Shown piece by piece: positions 1 to 6,098 of a stretch of DNA of 7,287 nucleotides. The translations under genes were made by a program, and so were the position numbers. The notes under the pieces were generated by a model, which was not told the origin of the DNA, did not search any database, and saw nothing but the letters and a program-made list of their open reading frames with translations. Position 1 is the stretch's first letter. Each line of letters opens with the position of its first letter. This DNA comes from Oscillospiraceae bacterium. GTDB taxonomy: Bacteria; Bacillota; Clostridia; Oscillospirales; CAG-272. The stretch spans positions 1 to 7,287 of the forward strand of contig SVQS01000091.1 in the NCBI GenBank assembly GCA_015065205.1, given 5' to 3'.

Positions 1-211
1 CGATCATAGCCTTAACCATATTGGTAACGGTTTTGAAGCCGCACATATATTTGCCTGCACCCTCGGAAACGCCGAGAATAACGGGAGAGTTGAGTTCCTG
101 TGCGGTTTGAAGAATGGCTTTTGTCCACTCGAGGTTATTGATATTGAACTGACCTACAGCATAGTGACCTGCCTTTGCTTTGGTCAACATTTCTTTTGCC
201 GAAACTAACAT
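1..211 (-). CDS. fba: Class II fructose-bisphosphate aldolase, N-terminal part (gene runs off the left edge)
   Basis: The reverse strand encodes 70 residues starting MLVSAKEMLTKAKAGHYAVG, followed by QFNINNLEW (21-29) and SPVILGVSEGAGKY (42-55). This is the typical opening of the zinc-dependent class II aldolase family. The enzyme is cytosolic and reversibly cleaves fructose 1,6-bisphosphate to glyceraldehyde 3-phosphate and dihydroxyacetone phosphate in glycolysis and gluconeogenesis. Only the first beta/alpha units of the TIM barrel are present; the zinc-binding histidines lie outside the window. The ATG at 209-211 is preceded by AGGAGGA (218-224) at ideal spacing, so the start is secure. 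The gene is divergent from the MATE transporter and has a good sigma-A promoter of its own. The family assignment is by recognition of sequence. A related tagatose-bisphosphate aldolase cannot be fully excluded from the N-terminus alone. Confidence 0.93.
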   Translation of the reverse strand, partial: MLVSAKEMLTKAKAGHYAVGQFNINNLEWTKAILQTAQELNSPVILGVSEGAGKYMCGFKTVTNMVKAMI

Positions 212-249
212 TTTAAATCCTCCTGAATTTTGTTCAATTAAACAATAAC

Positions 250-278
250 ATTATATACCAAAATACGAAAAAAATCAA
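250..278 (-). promoter_or_regulatory. Sigma-A type promoter for the aldolase gene
   Basis: Read on the minus strand, TTGATT (278-273) is followed after exactly 17 bp by a perfect TATAAT (255-250). Transcription would start near 243, giving a leader of about 30 nt that contains the AGGAGGA ribosome binding site. Both boxes are seen directly; their use as a promoter is inferred from spacing and position. Confidence 0.8.
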
Positions 279-293
279 GAGTTTTTTTGATTT
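272..293. repeat. Short inverted repeat over the aldolase -35 box
   Basis: AAATCAA (272-278) and TTGATTT (287-293) form 7-bp arms around an 8-bp spacer. The left arm coincides with the -35 element of the aldolase promoter, a position where a repressor or activator dimer could act. The region is A/T-rich, so a chance palindrome is possible. No regulator family is assigned. Confidence 0.3.
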
Positions 294-314
294 AGGTCAA
301 ACTTTTATAAAATT

Positions 315-344
315 TTGATGATGTGCCTAAAAAGTTGGCATACT
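315..344 (+). promoter_or_regulatory. Possible extended -10 promoter for the MATE gene
   Basis: TTGATG (315-320), an 18-bp gap and CATACT (339-344) preceded by TGG (a TGn extension at 336-338) make a plausible sigma-A promoter. Transcription would start near 351, about 30 nt before the proposed TTG start. The -10 box matches consensus at only four of six positions, so this is the best candidate in the gap, not a firm call. Confidence 0.4.
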
Positions 345-369
345 AAACGCGTATTTTGTAGAAGTATGC

Positions 370-377
370 GAGGTGAT
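370..377 (+). promoter_or_regulatory. Ribosome binding site that decides the MATE start codon
   Basis: GAGGTGAT at 370-377 matches the anti-Shine-Dalgarno complement. It overlaps the in-frame GTG (373) and ATG (376), so those codons are part of the binding site and cannot be the start. It lies correctly upstream of the in-frame TTG codons at 379 and 382: GAGG ends 8 nt before the TTG at 382. Confidence 0.7.
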
Positions 378-381
378 GTTG

Positions 382-1728
382 TTGGAAAATGATGCAAGAT
401 ATCAAAAAATGACAGAAGCACCCATTGGCAAAACGATTTTAGAATTGTCGATTCCTAACACCGTGGGGCTTTTGGTGATAGCGGCATATTCCTTGGCGGA
501 TTCTTTTTTTGTTTCGGAGCTTGGAACTGCGGCAGGTGCGGCTATCGGCGTAGTCTTCCCTCTCCCCGTGCTCATTCAAGCCGTAGGATATACCTTAGGG
601 CTCGGTGCGGGAAGTCGCATCTCACGCGCGCTTGGAAAACGTGATAGTGAGACAGCCTCTACACTTGCCGCAAGTGCTATTGTTTGGTCTCTTATTCTCG
701 GTTGTGGTATTACCGCTGTGGGGCTTTGGCAAGAAGAGGTACTACTCCGTTTGTTTGGTGCATCCGATCAGATTATGGATTTAGCACTCTCGTATCTGAC
801 GCCCCTTTTGTGGGCTGTGCCCTCAATGTGCGCCACGTTTGTGCTCAGTCAGCTCCTTCGCGCCGAGGGCTTGGCGACTTATTCAATGATAGGTCTTGCG
901 GCAGGAAGCATTTGCAATATTATCCTTGACCCTATCCTGATCTCAAGTGTGGGAATGGGCATTGCAGGGGCTTCGACTGCAACCTTGATCAGTCAGATTT
1001 TGAGTGCCTTGATATTGTTTTCGGCGTATGTATTCCACAAAAGTGCCTTGCAACCTTTCTCAAAAATTCGATTTGGAGCACTTTTGTGGTTCGGGAAAAT
1101 TTTTGTTACGGGATTGCCGTCACTTTTTCGTCAAGGGCTTTCGGGCTTGGCAACCATTCTTATCAATCACGCGGCAAAGGAATACTCGGATGCGGCAGTG
1201 CTGGCACTATCGCTTGTAGCACGCGTATTTTTGCTCGTTTTCAGCCTTTGCCTCGGGATTGGTCAAGGGATGATGCCCGTTGTGGGGTACAGCCACGGCG
1301 CGGGTAACACAAAAAGGCAAAAAGATGCCTACCGCTTTGCCGTTCGGCTCTCTACAGCGGCGATGTTTTTCATTTCACTGCCATTGATCTTTTGGGCACC
1401 CGAGGTGATTTCTCTTTTTCGGGATGATACAGAGGTCATCAAAATAGGGTCGTTTGCTTTGCGTGCACAATGTGTTATCCTCTTTACACACGGGCTTGTG
1501 ACCTGCACCATTCTTTATTTGCAAGCGGTTGGGCGTGCATTTCTTGGCACCATTCTTGCCGCCGCGCGACAAGGATTTTTCTTTTTGCCGCTCGTGTTCC
1601 TCTTGCCGTGGAAGTTTGGACTTTTGGGGTTGTGCTTGGTACAGCCTGCCGCAGATGCCTTGACGTTTTTGTTTGCTTGGATCATCAAGAAAACAAGGAT
1701 AAAATATAGCAACTCGTGCTCGACATAA
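382..1728 (+). CDS. MATE family multidrug/organic cation efflux transporter
   Basis: An integral membrane antiporter of 448 residues, the normal length for MATE proteins, which export drugs or metabolites in exchange for Na+ or H+. The protein begins MENDARYQKMTEAPIGKTIL, a typical clostridial MATE opening, and has about twelve hydrophobic segments in two MatE halves (roughly residues 18-215 and 235-430). Family-like motifs include ADSFFV (39-44), RAEG (160-163), NIILDPILI (179-187), the second-half loop GIGQGMMPVVGYSHGAGN (292-309), QAVGR (381-385) and ARQG (395-398). TTG at 382 is preferred because the Shine-Dalgarno overlaps the upstream GTG/ATG (373, 376); TTG at 379 is also possible. The gene stands alone, divergent from the aldolase and convergent with dpaB. 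A terminator-like hairpin overlaps the stop codon. The substrate cannot be predicted from sequence. Confidence 0.93.
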   Translation: MENDARYQKMTEAPIGKTILELSIPNTVGLLVIAAYSLADSFFVSELGTAAGAAIGVVFPLPVLIQAVGYTLGLGAGSRISRALGKRDSETASTLAASAIVWSLILGCGITAVGLWQEEVLLRLFGASDQIMDLALSYLTPLLWAVPSMCATFVLSQLLRAEGLATYSMIGLAAGSICNIILDPILISSVGMGIAGASTATLISQILSALILFSAYVFHKSALQPFSKIRFGALLWFGKIFVTGLPSLFRQGLSGLATILINHAAKEYSDAAVLALSLVARVFLLVFSLCLGIGQGMMPVVGYSHGAGNTKRQKDAYRFAVRLSTAAMFFISLPLIFWAPEVISLFRDDTEVIKIGSFALRAQCVILFTHGLVTCTILYLQAVGRAFLGTILAAARQGFFFLPLVFLLPWKFGLLGLCLVQPAADALTFLFAWIIKKTRIKYSNSCST

Positions 1729-1748
1729 AGCGAGTGCTTGTTGTTTGT
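1716..1748 (+). terminator. Possible weak terminator overlapping the MATE stop codon
   Basis: GTGCTCG (1716-1722) can pair with CGAGTGC (1731-1737), including two G-U pairs, around an 8-nt loop that contains the stop codon. It is followed by TTGTTGTTTGT. The stem is weak and the tract is interrupted, so the hairpin at 1767-1791 may be the effective terminator. Confidence 0.4.
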
Positions 1749-1754
1749 GCACGC

Positions 1755-1823
1755 GAGCTCCTCCCTACGCCGCGATGTAACGCGGCGTTTTCCCTTCTCC
1801 CGAAGGAGAACTCAAAATGAGTT
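1755..1823. repeat. Cluster of three small palindromes, possibly an intergenic repeat element
   Basis: About 70 bp hold three consecutive hairpins. The first has perfect 8-bp arms ACGCCGCG/CGCGGCGT (1767-1788, loop ATGTAA). The second has TTCTCC/GGAGAA (1795-1810), which on the minus strand carries the stable UUCG tetraloop. The third has AACTCA/TGAGTT (1809-1823, loop AAA). GAGCTCCTCCC (1755-1765) and GAAGGAGAACTC (1802-1813) are imperfect inverted copies enclosing the first two hairpins, like the ends of a small palindromic repeat. Its position between two convergent genes is typical of such repeats. Only one copy is in the window, so repetitiveness is an inference. Confidence 0.45.
1767..1791 (+). 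terminator. GC-rich hairpin with short T tract, likely terminator after the MATE gene
   Basis: A perfect 8-bp GC-rich stem (1767-1774 with 1781-1788, loop ATGTAA) is followed by TTTT (1788-1791) on the plus strand. The sequence beyond the stem on the other side is purine-rich (AGGGAGGAG read on the minus strand), so it is not a terminator for dpaB. The T tract is short, so termination efficiency is uncertain. No convincing minus-strand terminator was found for dpaB in 1729-1867. Confidence 0.55.
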
Positions 1824-1867
1824 TGCTAAAAACAGAGAAAGCCGCTTGTCTGTCGCGCTTCTTTATT

Positions 1868-2428
1868 TTACAGGAACAGCTTGCGACATTGTTTGCCCTC
1901 AAAAGCTGCCTCGAGGGTTGGCATCAGGAGTGAAAAATCTGCCACAAGCGAGTGTGGCTTTTTTTCGGGATCGTCCTGATGCATCGGCACAAAATAAACG
2001 CATTTGCGTGAGAGCATTGTTGCAATGTTTTTGAGGTTGGCAGACAAAGCATCATTTGAAGCCAATGCCAAGACCATTGGTCGGTCGCAACGCAAATGTG
2101 CCTTTGCAGCCATACAAACTGCTGTATCGGTGATGCCGTTTGCCATTTTTGCAAGCGTATTGCCCGTGCAAGGCGCTACGATGAGGGCATCGAGCGAGAT
2201 CTTGGGGCCGAGTGGTTCGGCATCGGGAATAGTGTGTATAACGGAACGGTTGCAAATGGCTTCGAGTTCCCTTTCAAGGTTTTGGGCCGTTCCAAATCGT
2301 GTATCGGTGCTATAAACGGTTTCGCTGACGATGGGTTGCACCTCGTAGCCTGCCGCAATTAAATTTTTGAGTTCTTTCAGCGATTGTGCGTGTGTGCAAA
2401 ACGAGCCGCACAAAGCATATCCTAGCAT
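1868..2428 (-). CDS. dpaB: Dipicolinate synthase subunit B (SpoVFB/DpaB)
   Basis: A flavoprotein-fold protein of 186 residues, close to the Bacillus subunit of about 200. With DpaA it oxidises the dihydrodipicolinate-pathway intermediate to dipicolinic acid in the mother cell; Ca-dipicolinate then fills the spore core and gives heat resistance. Diagnostic stretches are CGSFC (7-11), STDTRFG (40-46), AEPLGPK (70-76), APCTGNTLAKMANGITD (85-101), RPMVLALASNDAL (116-128) and QDDPEKKPHSLVAD (151-164), which parallel the B. subtilis protein as I know it. The protein begins MLGYALCGSF and lacks the few extra N-terminal residues of the Bacillus protein. The ATG at 2426-2428 is the only usable start after the upstream in-frame stop. 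Its best Shine-Dalgarno (GAGAGG) lies about 15 nt away, unusually far, so translation may depend on coupling to dpaA, whose stop is 21 nt upstream in the same frame. Confidence 0.95.
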   Translation of the reverse strand: MLGYALCGSFCTHAQSLKELKNLIAAGYEVQPIVSETVYSTDTRFGTAQNLERELEAICNRSVIHTIPDAEPLGPKISLDALIVAPCTGNTLAKMANGITDTAVCMAAKAHLRCDRPMVLALASNDALSANLKNIATMLSRKCVYFVPMHQDDPEKKPHSLVADFSLLMPTLEAAFEGKQCRKLFL

Positions 2429-2449
2429 AGTGTTTACCCGTTTCCTCTC

Positions 2450-3337
2450 TCAAAAGTCAGAACGCCGCAAGGCGTCCAATAAAATCGTATGAACCGTTTG
2501 CCCGAGAATAACTCCCGCACTTTCGGGCGCACATTTACCGGGAAGAGCGGTCGCCCAAATCGAGCGAATGCCAAGCTCCGCCGCCGCTGTTGTATCCACA
2601 CCGCCGGGAACGGATGCAAGGTCGATGATGATACATTCACGCCCGAGTGTTTGGAGTACAGTGCGCGTGAAGAGTCGGCTCGGTACGGTGTTGAAAATAA
2701 CGCGTGTGTTTGTATCGAAATCAAGGGAACTTTCTCCTACAATTCGTTTGGCAGAATGCCCCAAAAGCTCGGCGCGCGTACAAGCCTCATAACGGCGAGC
2801 CCAAACAGTGACGTCTGCCCCCAGGGCCTTGAGCTTGTGGGAAAGAACCTCCCCAATACGTCCATAACCAATGACAGATACTTTTGTACCATCAAGGACT
2901 ACGGGAAGCTCGCGCATGGCAATTTCAATAGCCCCTTCGGCTGTTGGAAGTGCGTTTTTGAGCTGTAAAATCTCGCTTTCGAAATAGTCTATCCAACGAA
3001 CGCCCTCGCGTTCTGCGCGCAAGCGCAAGGATTCGCTAAAACGACCAACGAGCCACAGCTTATCGGGGGCAACGGAAAAAAGCGTTTCCATTCGTAATTT
3101 TTCTTCACCTTGACACAGGGGCGTCGCGAGATGTGTTCCGTCAAGGGATGTGGGCAGAGGTAGCATCAAGGCGTCGACATCCGAAAGCCATTCTTTCGCA
3201 ACTTTGGAAAAAGCAACGGCATCATTCCCCTCACCTCTTCCCCATTCTCGCACGTCATATCCCATGCGTACAAGCTCACGCGCGGCAAAATCCATTCGCT
3301 TATCTCCACCCAAAACGGCTATCACTGTCTTTTCCAT
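2450..3337 (-). CDS. dpaA: Dipicolinate synthase subunit A (SpoVFA/DpaA)
   Basis: The protein has 295 residues, against 297 in B. subtilis. It is the NAD(P)-binding, dehydrogenase-like subunit that works with DpaB in the last step of dipicolinic acid synthesis, branching from the lysine pathway during sporulation. The N-terminal domain opens with AVLGGDKR (7-14). Next come PTAEGAIEIAM (131-141) at the inter-domain hinge, the Rossmann motif GYGRIG (157-162, GxGxxG type), ASVPGGVD (241-248) and ALPGKCAPESAG (264-275), all matching the family. The ATG at 3335-3337 follows GGAGG (3344-3348) with 6 nt spacing, so the start is secure. It is first in a two-gene unit with dpaB. In Bacillus these genes are under mother-cell sigma K; here the leader has only a tentative promoter, squeezed against the comEC terminator. 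Confidence 0.96.
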   Translation of the reverse strand: MEKTVIAVLGGDKRMDFAARELVRMGYDVREWGRGEGNDAVAFSKVAKEWLSDVDALMLPLPTSLDGTHLATPLCQGEEKLRMETLFSVAPDKLWLVGRFSESLRLRAEREGVRWIDYFESEILQLKNALPTAEGAIEIAMRELPVVLDGTKVSVIGYGRIGEVLSHKLKALGADVTVWARRYEACTRAELLGHSAKRIVGESSLDFDTNTRVIFNTVPSRLFTRTVLQTLGRECIIIDLASVPGGVDTTAAAELGIRSIWATALPGKCAPESAGVILGQTVHTILLDALRRSDF

Positions 3338-3370
3338 TGCTGTCCTCCAGGCTTCTATCGATACATTGTC

Positions 3371-3378
3371 AGTATATG
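3371..3378 (-). promoter_or_regulatory. Candidate -10 element for dpaAB
   Basis: Read on the minus strand, CATATACT lies 33 nt before the dpaA ATG. It resembles the sigma-E -10 consensus (CATACAnT) at all but one position and also contains the sigma-A-like TATACT. It fits the sigma-K form CATAnnnTA only partly. No good -35 sequence for any of these factors was found at the right distance, which would fall inside the comEC terminator stem. A sporulation promoter is expected from known biology of dpaAB, but this element is tentative. Confidence 0.35.
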
Positions 3379-3412
3379 AAAAAAGCCTCGTTTCGACACA
3401 GAAACAAGGCTT
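3379..3412 (-). terminator. Strong intrinsic terminator of comEC
   Basis: On the minus strand GCCTTGTTTC (3410-3401) pairs with GAAACGAGGC (3394-3385) through 10 bp with one G-U pair, around the loop TGTGTC. It runs straight into six T residues (3384-3379), and flanking A-T pairs can lengthen the stem. It overlaps the comEC stop codon (3413-3411). The reverse orientation also has T-rich sequence (TTATTT), so some activity in both directions is possible. Confidence 0.88.
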
Positions 3413-5669
3413 ATTTCACAAAAAAGGTAATGGGATCGGATACGTGCACGATGTTGGAAGTGCTTTGATAGTCGGGGATAAAGCGAAGCAGCTTTTCCTC
3501 GGTGACAAAAACCGTTTTATGTACCTTCCAACTATGTGTGATTGCAGTGCTTTCGGAATTGGAAAAACCCGTGTCTCCTACAATGATGTGGTCGGCAATA
3601 TTCATCATATCGTGCATTTTGTTGATAAGCGGTGACTCGGGAAGTGAGCCGTTGATGTAAGAAAAAACTTCCCCATCCACCTCGGCACTAAACAAGAGTG
3701 CATCGTGTCTTTCGTGTGGCATTGTGTGGTGATCAAAAGCGAGAATGTTCAAGTTTTCAATCGCAAGGTCATTCACACCGAAAACGACTGCTATTCCGTG
3801 ACGTTCGGCTTCCCTCGCAAGTTGATTGGCGATAGCTCGTTCTTCATCGTTGTTGGGATGCGGCAAATGTAAGGTTTTGACACGTATACGCCTTGCCATT
3901 GAATAGATAAAATAAGTATCACGGTTGTGGTAATGCGAAAGGACAAGATCATCAAGCTCGGTACAGCGCAAATCGTTTGCAATATTGATAAGCTCGACTC
4001 CGCCACCTGCCGTACCGTCGGAAAAGTCTACCATCACACTTTTGTCTTTGTTGGTAAACAAAATCAAGTCTCCGCCGCCTGCGTGAACGAATGAAAAGGA
4101 TGTTCCGCGGTTTGGCAGGTACGTCACACAAAGGGATACCAGTATTGTAACAAATGACAGAGCGAGCGGTAACAAACACCATCTTTTTACCCTTTTGAGC
4201 TTTGCCACTGCAATAAAGACAAGGGTAAGCAAAACTGCAAGTGCGCAAGCTTGCGAAAGCGTGTCATTCAGCGGTATTAGAATACCCTCAATATTGGAAA
4301 ACCATTCGGTAATGGCAAGCATTACATCCCCAACAAATGCGGTAAGGAAGCCAAGCGGTGGAATAATAAGAGTAATAACAGATAGGACAAGCAAAAGTGT
4401 TGTGGGAATGGAAAGTACCAGCGTTGCAGGTACAGAGCCAAGAGAAACCTCGCCAAAGAATATTGCTTGCAGATACAAGAGTGCAAGGTTTGCCGCAAGA
4501 CCGACGATCAGGGCGGTTACCGTTCCCAAGATGGCTTTTATCAGCTTTGGAGAAATGGTTAGCTTGGCGTAAAGGAATTCCTGCACACTATCGAATGCAG
4601 GCAAGAAGATCAAAATCGATGCCGCGGCAACGAATGAGAGCCAAAGTCCCATATCGAGAACGGCATTGGGAGAAATCAGAAGGAGAAGAGCGAGAACTAC
4701 GCTCACAGAGGTTAGCGGATCGTAGTCGGTGTTCCAATAATATCCGAGTGTCAAAACCCCCAGCATCAGTACGGCACGCGCGATGGAAGGTGATGCACCC
4801 GTAAAGAAAAGATAACCGAATGCAATACCAAAAACAGTGATGGTACGAATGCGTTTGGGACACGAAATGGCGCGCAGGAAAAATTCAAGCGCGGCTATGA
4901 GAATGGAAACGTGCAAGCCACTGAGCGCCAAAAGGTGCGACACTCCCGCACGGCGGAAGTGCAAAGAGGTGTCACCCGAAAGGTGATCGCGCGTTCCAAG
5001 GAGCAGTGCCGCGGCAAGCTTGCCCTCTTCCCCGCCGATGGCTTGCTCCATTCGGTAGGATGCGGCAAAATTCCAACACGAGAGTGTTGCACGGAACGAA
5101 AATTTGCCATCTTCTAATAGTTCGCAGTTATGCATATCTTCACTGGTGATGCAGAGCAAGATGCCATCTTTGATAGAATTTATCTCTTCGTTTTCCATAT
5201 ATTTGGTTTCAAAAGGTGCGCCCCCACCTGTGAGACGGAAGCGGTCTCCCACTTGCAAAGTAGAAGCGTATGGAAATTGCAAACGCACGTCGGCGCGGCA
5301 GGGTTTGCCGTTGATTTGATGAATCTCGGCTATCAGTGTGCTTTGGTAGGGCTTGCCCGTCTCACGCTCAAGCACCACGCCTTCAACAACACATTCCTCC
5401 CCTATTCGATCTTGCCAATTTTGATAATGAACGTGGAAAAACAGATAAGAGGAAAGAAGCGCAAGGCTTACACAGAGCAACACCAAGATTGTCAAAAAAA
5501 CATTGCGATTTTTTGTTTTTAAAAAGAAGAAAATGAGGACAAGGAGTAATAAAACGGAGGCAATGATGCATATAATTTGAACTGATGCGGTCATCGAACG
5601 TGCCAAAACTGCCGCCGCGGCAAAGGCACAACAAGCCATGGCAAGCGGTCTGTTATGAAAAATATGCAC
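3411..5669 (-). CDS. comEC: ComEC/Rec2 family DNA-uptake channel with degenerate C-terminal MBL-like domain
   Basis: The membrane channel that passes single-stranded DNA into the cell during natural transformation. At 752 residues it is close to the 776 of B. subtilis ComEC and has all three parts. These are N-terminal membrane segments (about 9-80), a soluble OB-fold/DUF4131 region (about 88-180), a polytopic Competence domain (about 200-515) carrying the hallmark HLLALSGLHVSIL (245-257), and a C-terminal metallo-beta-lactamase-like domain (about 524-752). The last is unusual: the expected HxHxDH appears as HYHNRDT (579-585), LTGD as YING (671-674), and the HHGS region as VGDTGFSNS (697-705). 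Metal-dependent nuclease activity is therefore doubtful. The start is GTG at 5669, preceded by GGGGGTG with GGGGG at 5677-5681, 7 nt away. No comEA or comFA is adjacent. No convincing promoter was seen in 5670-5750. The gene ends in a strong terminator. Confidence 0.94.
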   Translation of the reverse strand: MHIFHNRPLAMACCAFAAAAVLARSMTASVQIICIIASVLLLLVLIFFFLKTKNRNVFLTILVLLCVSLALLSSYLFFHVHYQNWQDRIGEECVVEGVVLERETGKPYQSTLIAEIHQINGKPCRADVRLQFPYASTLQVGDRFRLTGGGAPFETKYMENEEINSIKDGILLCITSEDMHNCELLEDGKFSFRATLSCWNFAASYRMEQAIGGEEGKLAAALLLGTRDHLSGDTSLHFRRAGVSHLLALSGLHVSILIAALEFFLRAISCPKRIRTITVFGIAFGYLFFTGASPSIARAVLMLGVLTLGYYWNTDYDPLTSVSVVLALLLLISPNAVLDMGLWLSFVAAASILIFLPAFDSVQEFLYAKLTISPKLIKAILGTVTALIVGLAANLALLYLQAIFFGEVSLGSVPATLVLSIPTTLLLVLSVITLIIPPLGFLTAFVGDVMLAITEWFSNIEGILIPLNDTLSQACALAVLLTLVFIAVAKLKRVKRWCLLPLALSFVTILVSLCVTYLPNRGTSFSFVHAGGGDLILFTNKDKSVMVDFSDGTAGGGVELINIANDLRCTELDDLVLSHYHNRDTYFIYSMARRIRVKTLHLPHPNNDEERAIANQLAREAERHGIAVVFGVNDLAIENLNILAFDHHTMPHERHDALLFSAEVDGEVFSYINGSLPESPLINKMHDMMNIADHIIVGDTGFSNSESTAITHSWKVHKTVFVTEEKLLRFIPDYQSTSNIVHVSDPITFFVK

Positions 5670-5750
5670 AAAAGCACCCCCTTTTTATCTAAAATTCAGT
5701 AAAAAACAGTCGAAAAAGCAATTCTTTTGCCGAATTTGGGAAAATAATTC

Positions 5751-5779
5751 TTGACAAAACGAACTTTTTATTGTATAAT
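5751..5779 (+). promoter_or_regulatory. Perfect consensus sigma-A promoter for the acyl carrier protein gene
   Basis: TTGACA (5751-5756), a 17-bp spacer and TATAAT (5774-5779) match the consensus at all twelve positions. The A/T-rich sequence just upstream could act as an UP element. Transcription would begin near 5786, giving a leader of about 59 nt. High constitutive expression is inferred. I saw no FapR-like operator overlapping it. Confidence 0.93.
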
Positions 5780-5844
5780 GTACGAGATGGCGCGATGCGT
5801 CAATCTTACCCCAAAAAAGAAAATTTGTTGGAGGACATAAAATT

Positions 5845-6078
5845 ATGTTTGAAACTCTGAAGAACCTGCTCGTAGAAGAGCTGCAACTCAACCCTGACGA
5901 TATCACTATGGAGTCTGATCTTGCAAACGACCTGGGTGTCAACTCTATCGAGCTTGCTGATATGATTATGATTTGCGAAGATAAATTCGGCGTTGAAATC
6001 AAGGACGAGGACATCTTCAAATTTGTAAACGTCGGCGACGTTGTTAAGTTCCTTGAAGAAAATGCAACACAGCAATAA
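5845..6078 (+). CDS. acpP: Acyl carrier protein
   Basis: A small acidic four-helix protein of 77 residues, the standard length. After transfer of 4'-phosphopantetheine to a serine it carries growing acyl chains, normally for type II fatty acid synthesis in the cytosol. The attachment site is Ser34 in DLGVNSIEL (29-37), and the C-terminal VGDVVKFLEE is typical. The usual D-S-L at the attachment site is N-S-I here, so the protein could be a second, specialised ACP; its standalone location outside a fab cluster leaves this open. The ATG at 5845 follows GGAGG (5830-5834) with 10 nt spacing. The gene forms a one-gene unit with a perfect promoter and a strong terminator, which suggests high, independent expression. 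Identity as an ACP is secure; the assignment to fatty acid synthesis is an inference. Confidence 0.94.
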   Translation: MFETLKNLLVEELQLNPDDITMESDLANDLGVNSIELADMIMICEDKFGVEIKDEDIFKFVNVGDVVKFLEENATQQ

Positions 6079-6098
6079 TTGAATACTTGCATATAATT

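Noticed and set aside
1375..1752. Minus-strand open frame of 125 codons opposite the MATE gene
   Set aside because: It is a shadow of the MATE coding sequence, with a Lys/Arg/Gln-rich composition and no motif.
1738..2034. Plus-strand open frame of 98 codons after the MATE gene
   Set aside because: It begins inside a terminator-like region and overlaps the conserved 3' end of dpaB; the product looks non-protein-like.
2489..2968. Plus-strand open frame of 159 codons opposite dpaA
   Set aside because: It lies wholly antisense to a clearly recognised gene, has no ribosome binding site and its translation resembles no protein family.
4397..4804. Plus-strand open frame of 135 codons opposite comEC
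   Set aside because: The product is extremely rich in Arg, Ser and Gln, as expected for an antisense shadow of a membrane protein gene.
5670..5750. Promoter for comEC in the divergent gap
   Set aside because: I searched the minus strand and found only weak pairings (for example TTCGAC with TAGATA at 17 bp) that do not support a call.
5786..5844. Possible riboswitch or structured leader before the ACP gene
   Set aside because: Only a 5-bp hairpin (GGCGC/GCGTC) could be drawn in the roughly 59-nt leader, too little for a structured regulator.
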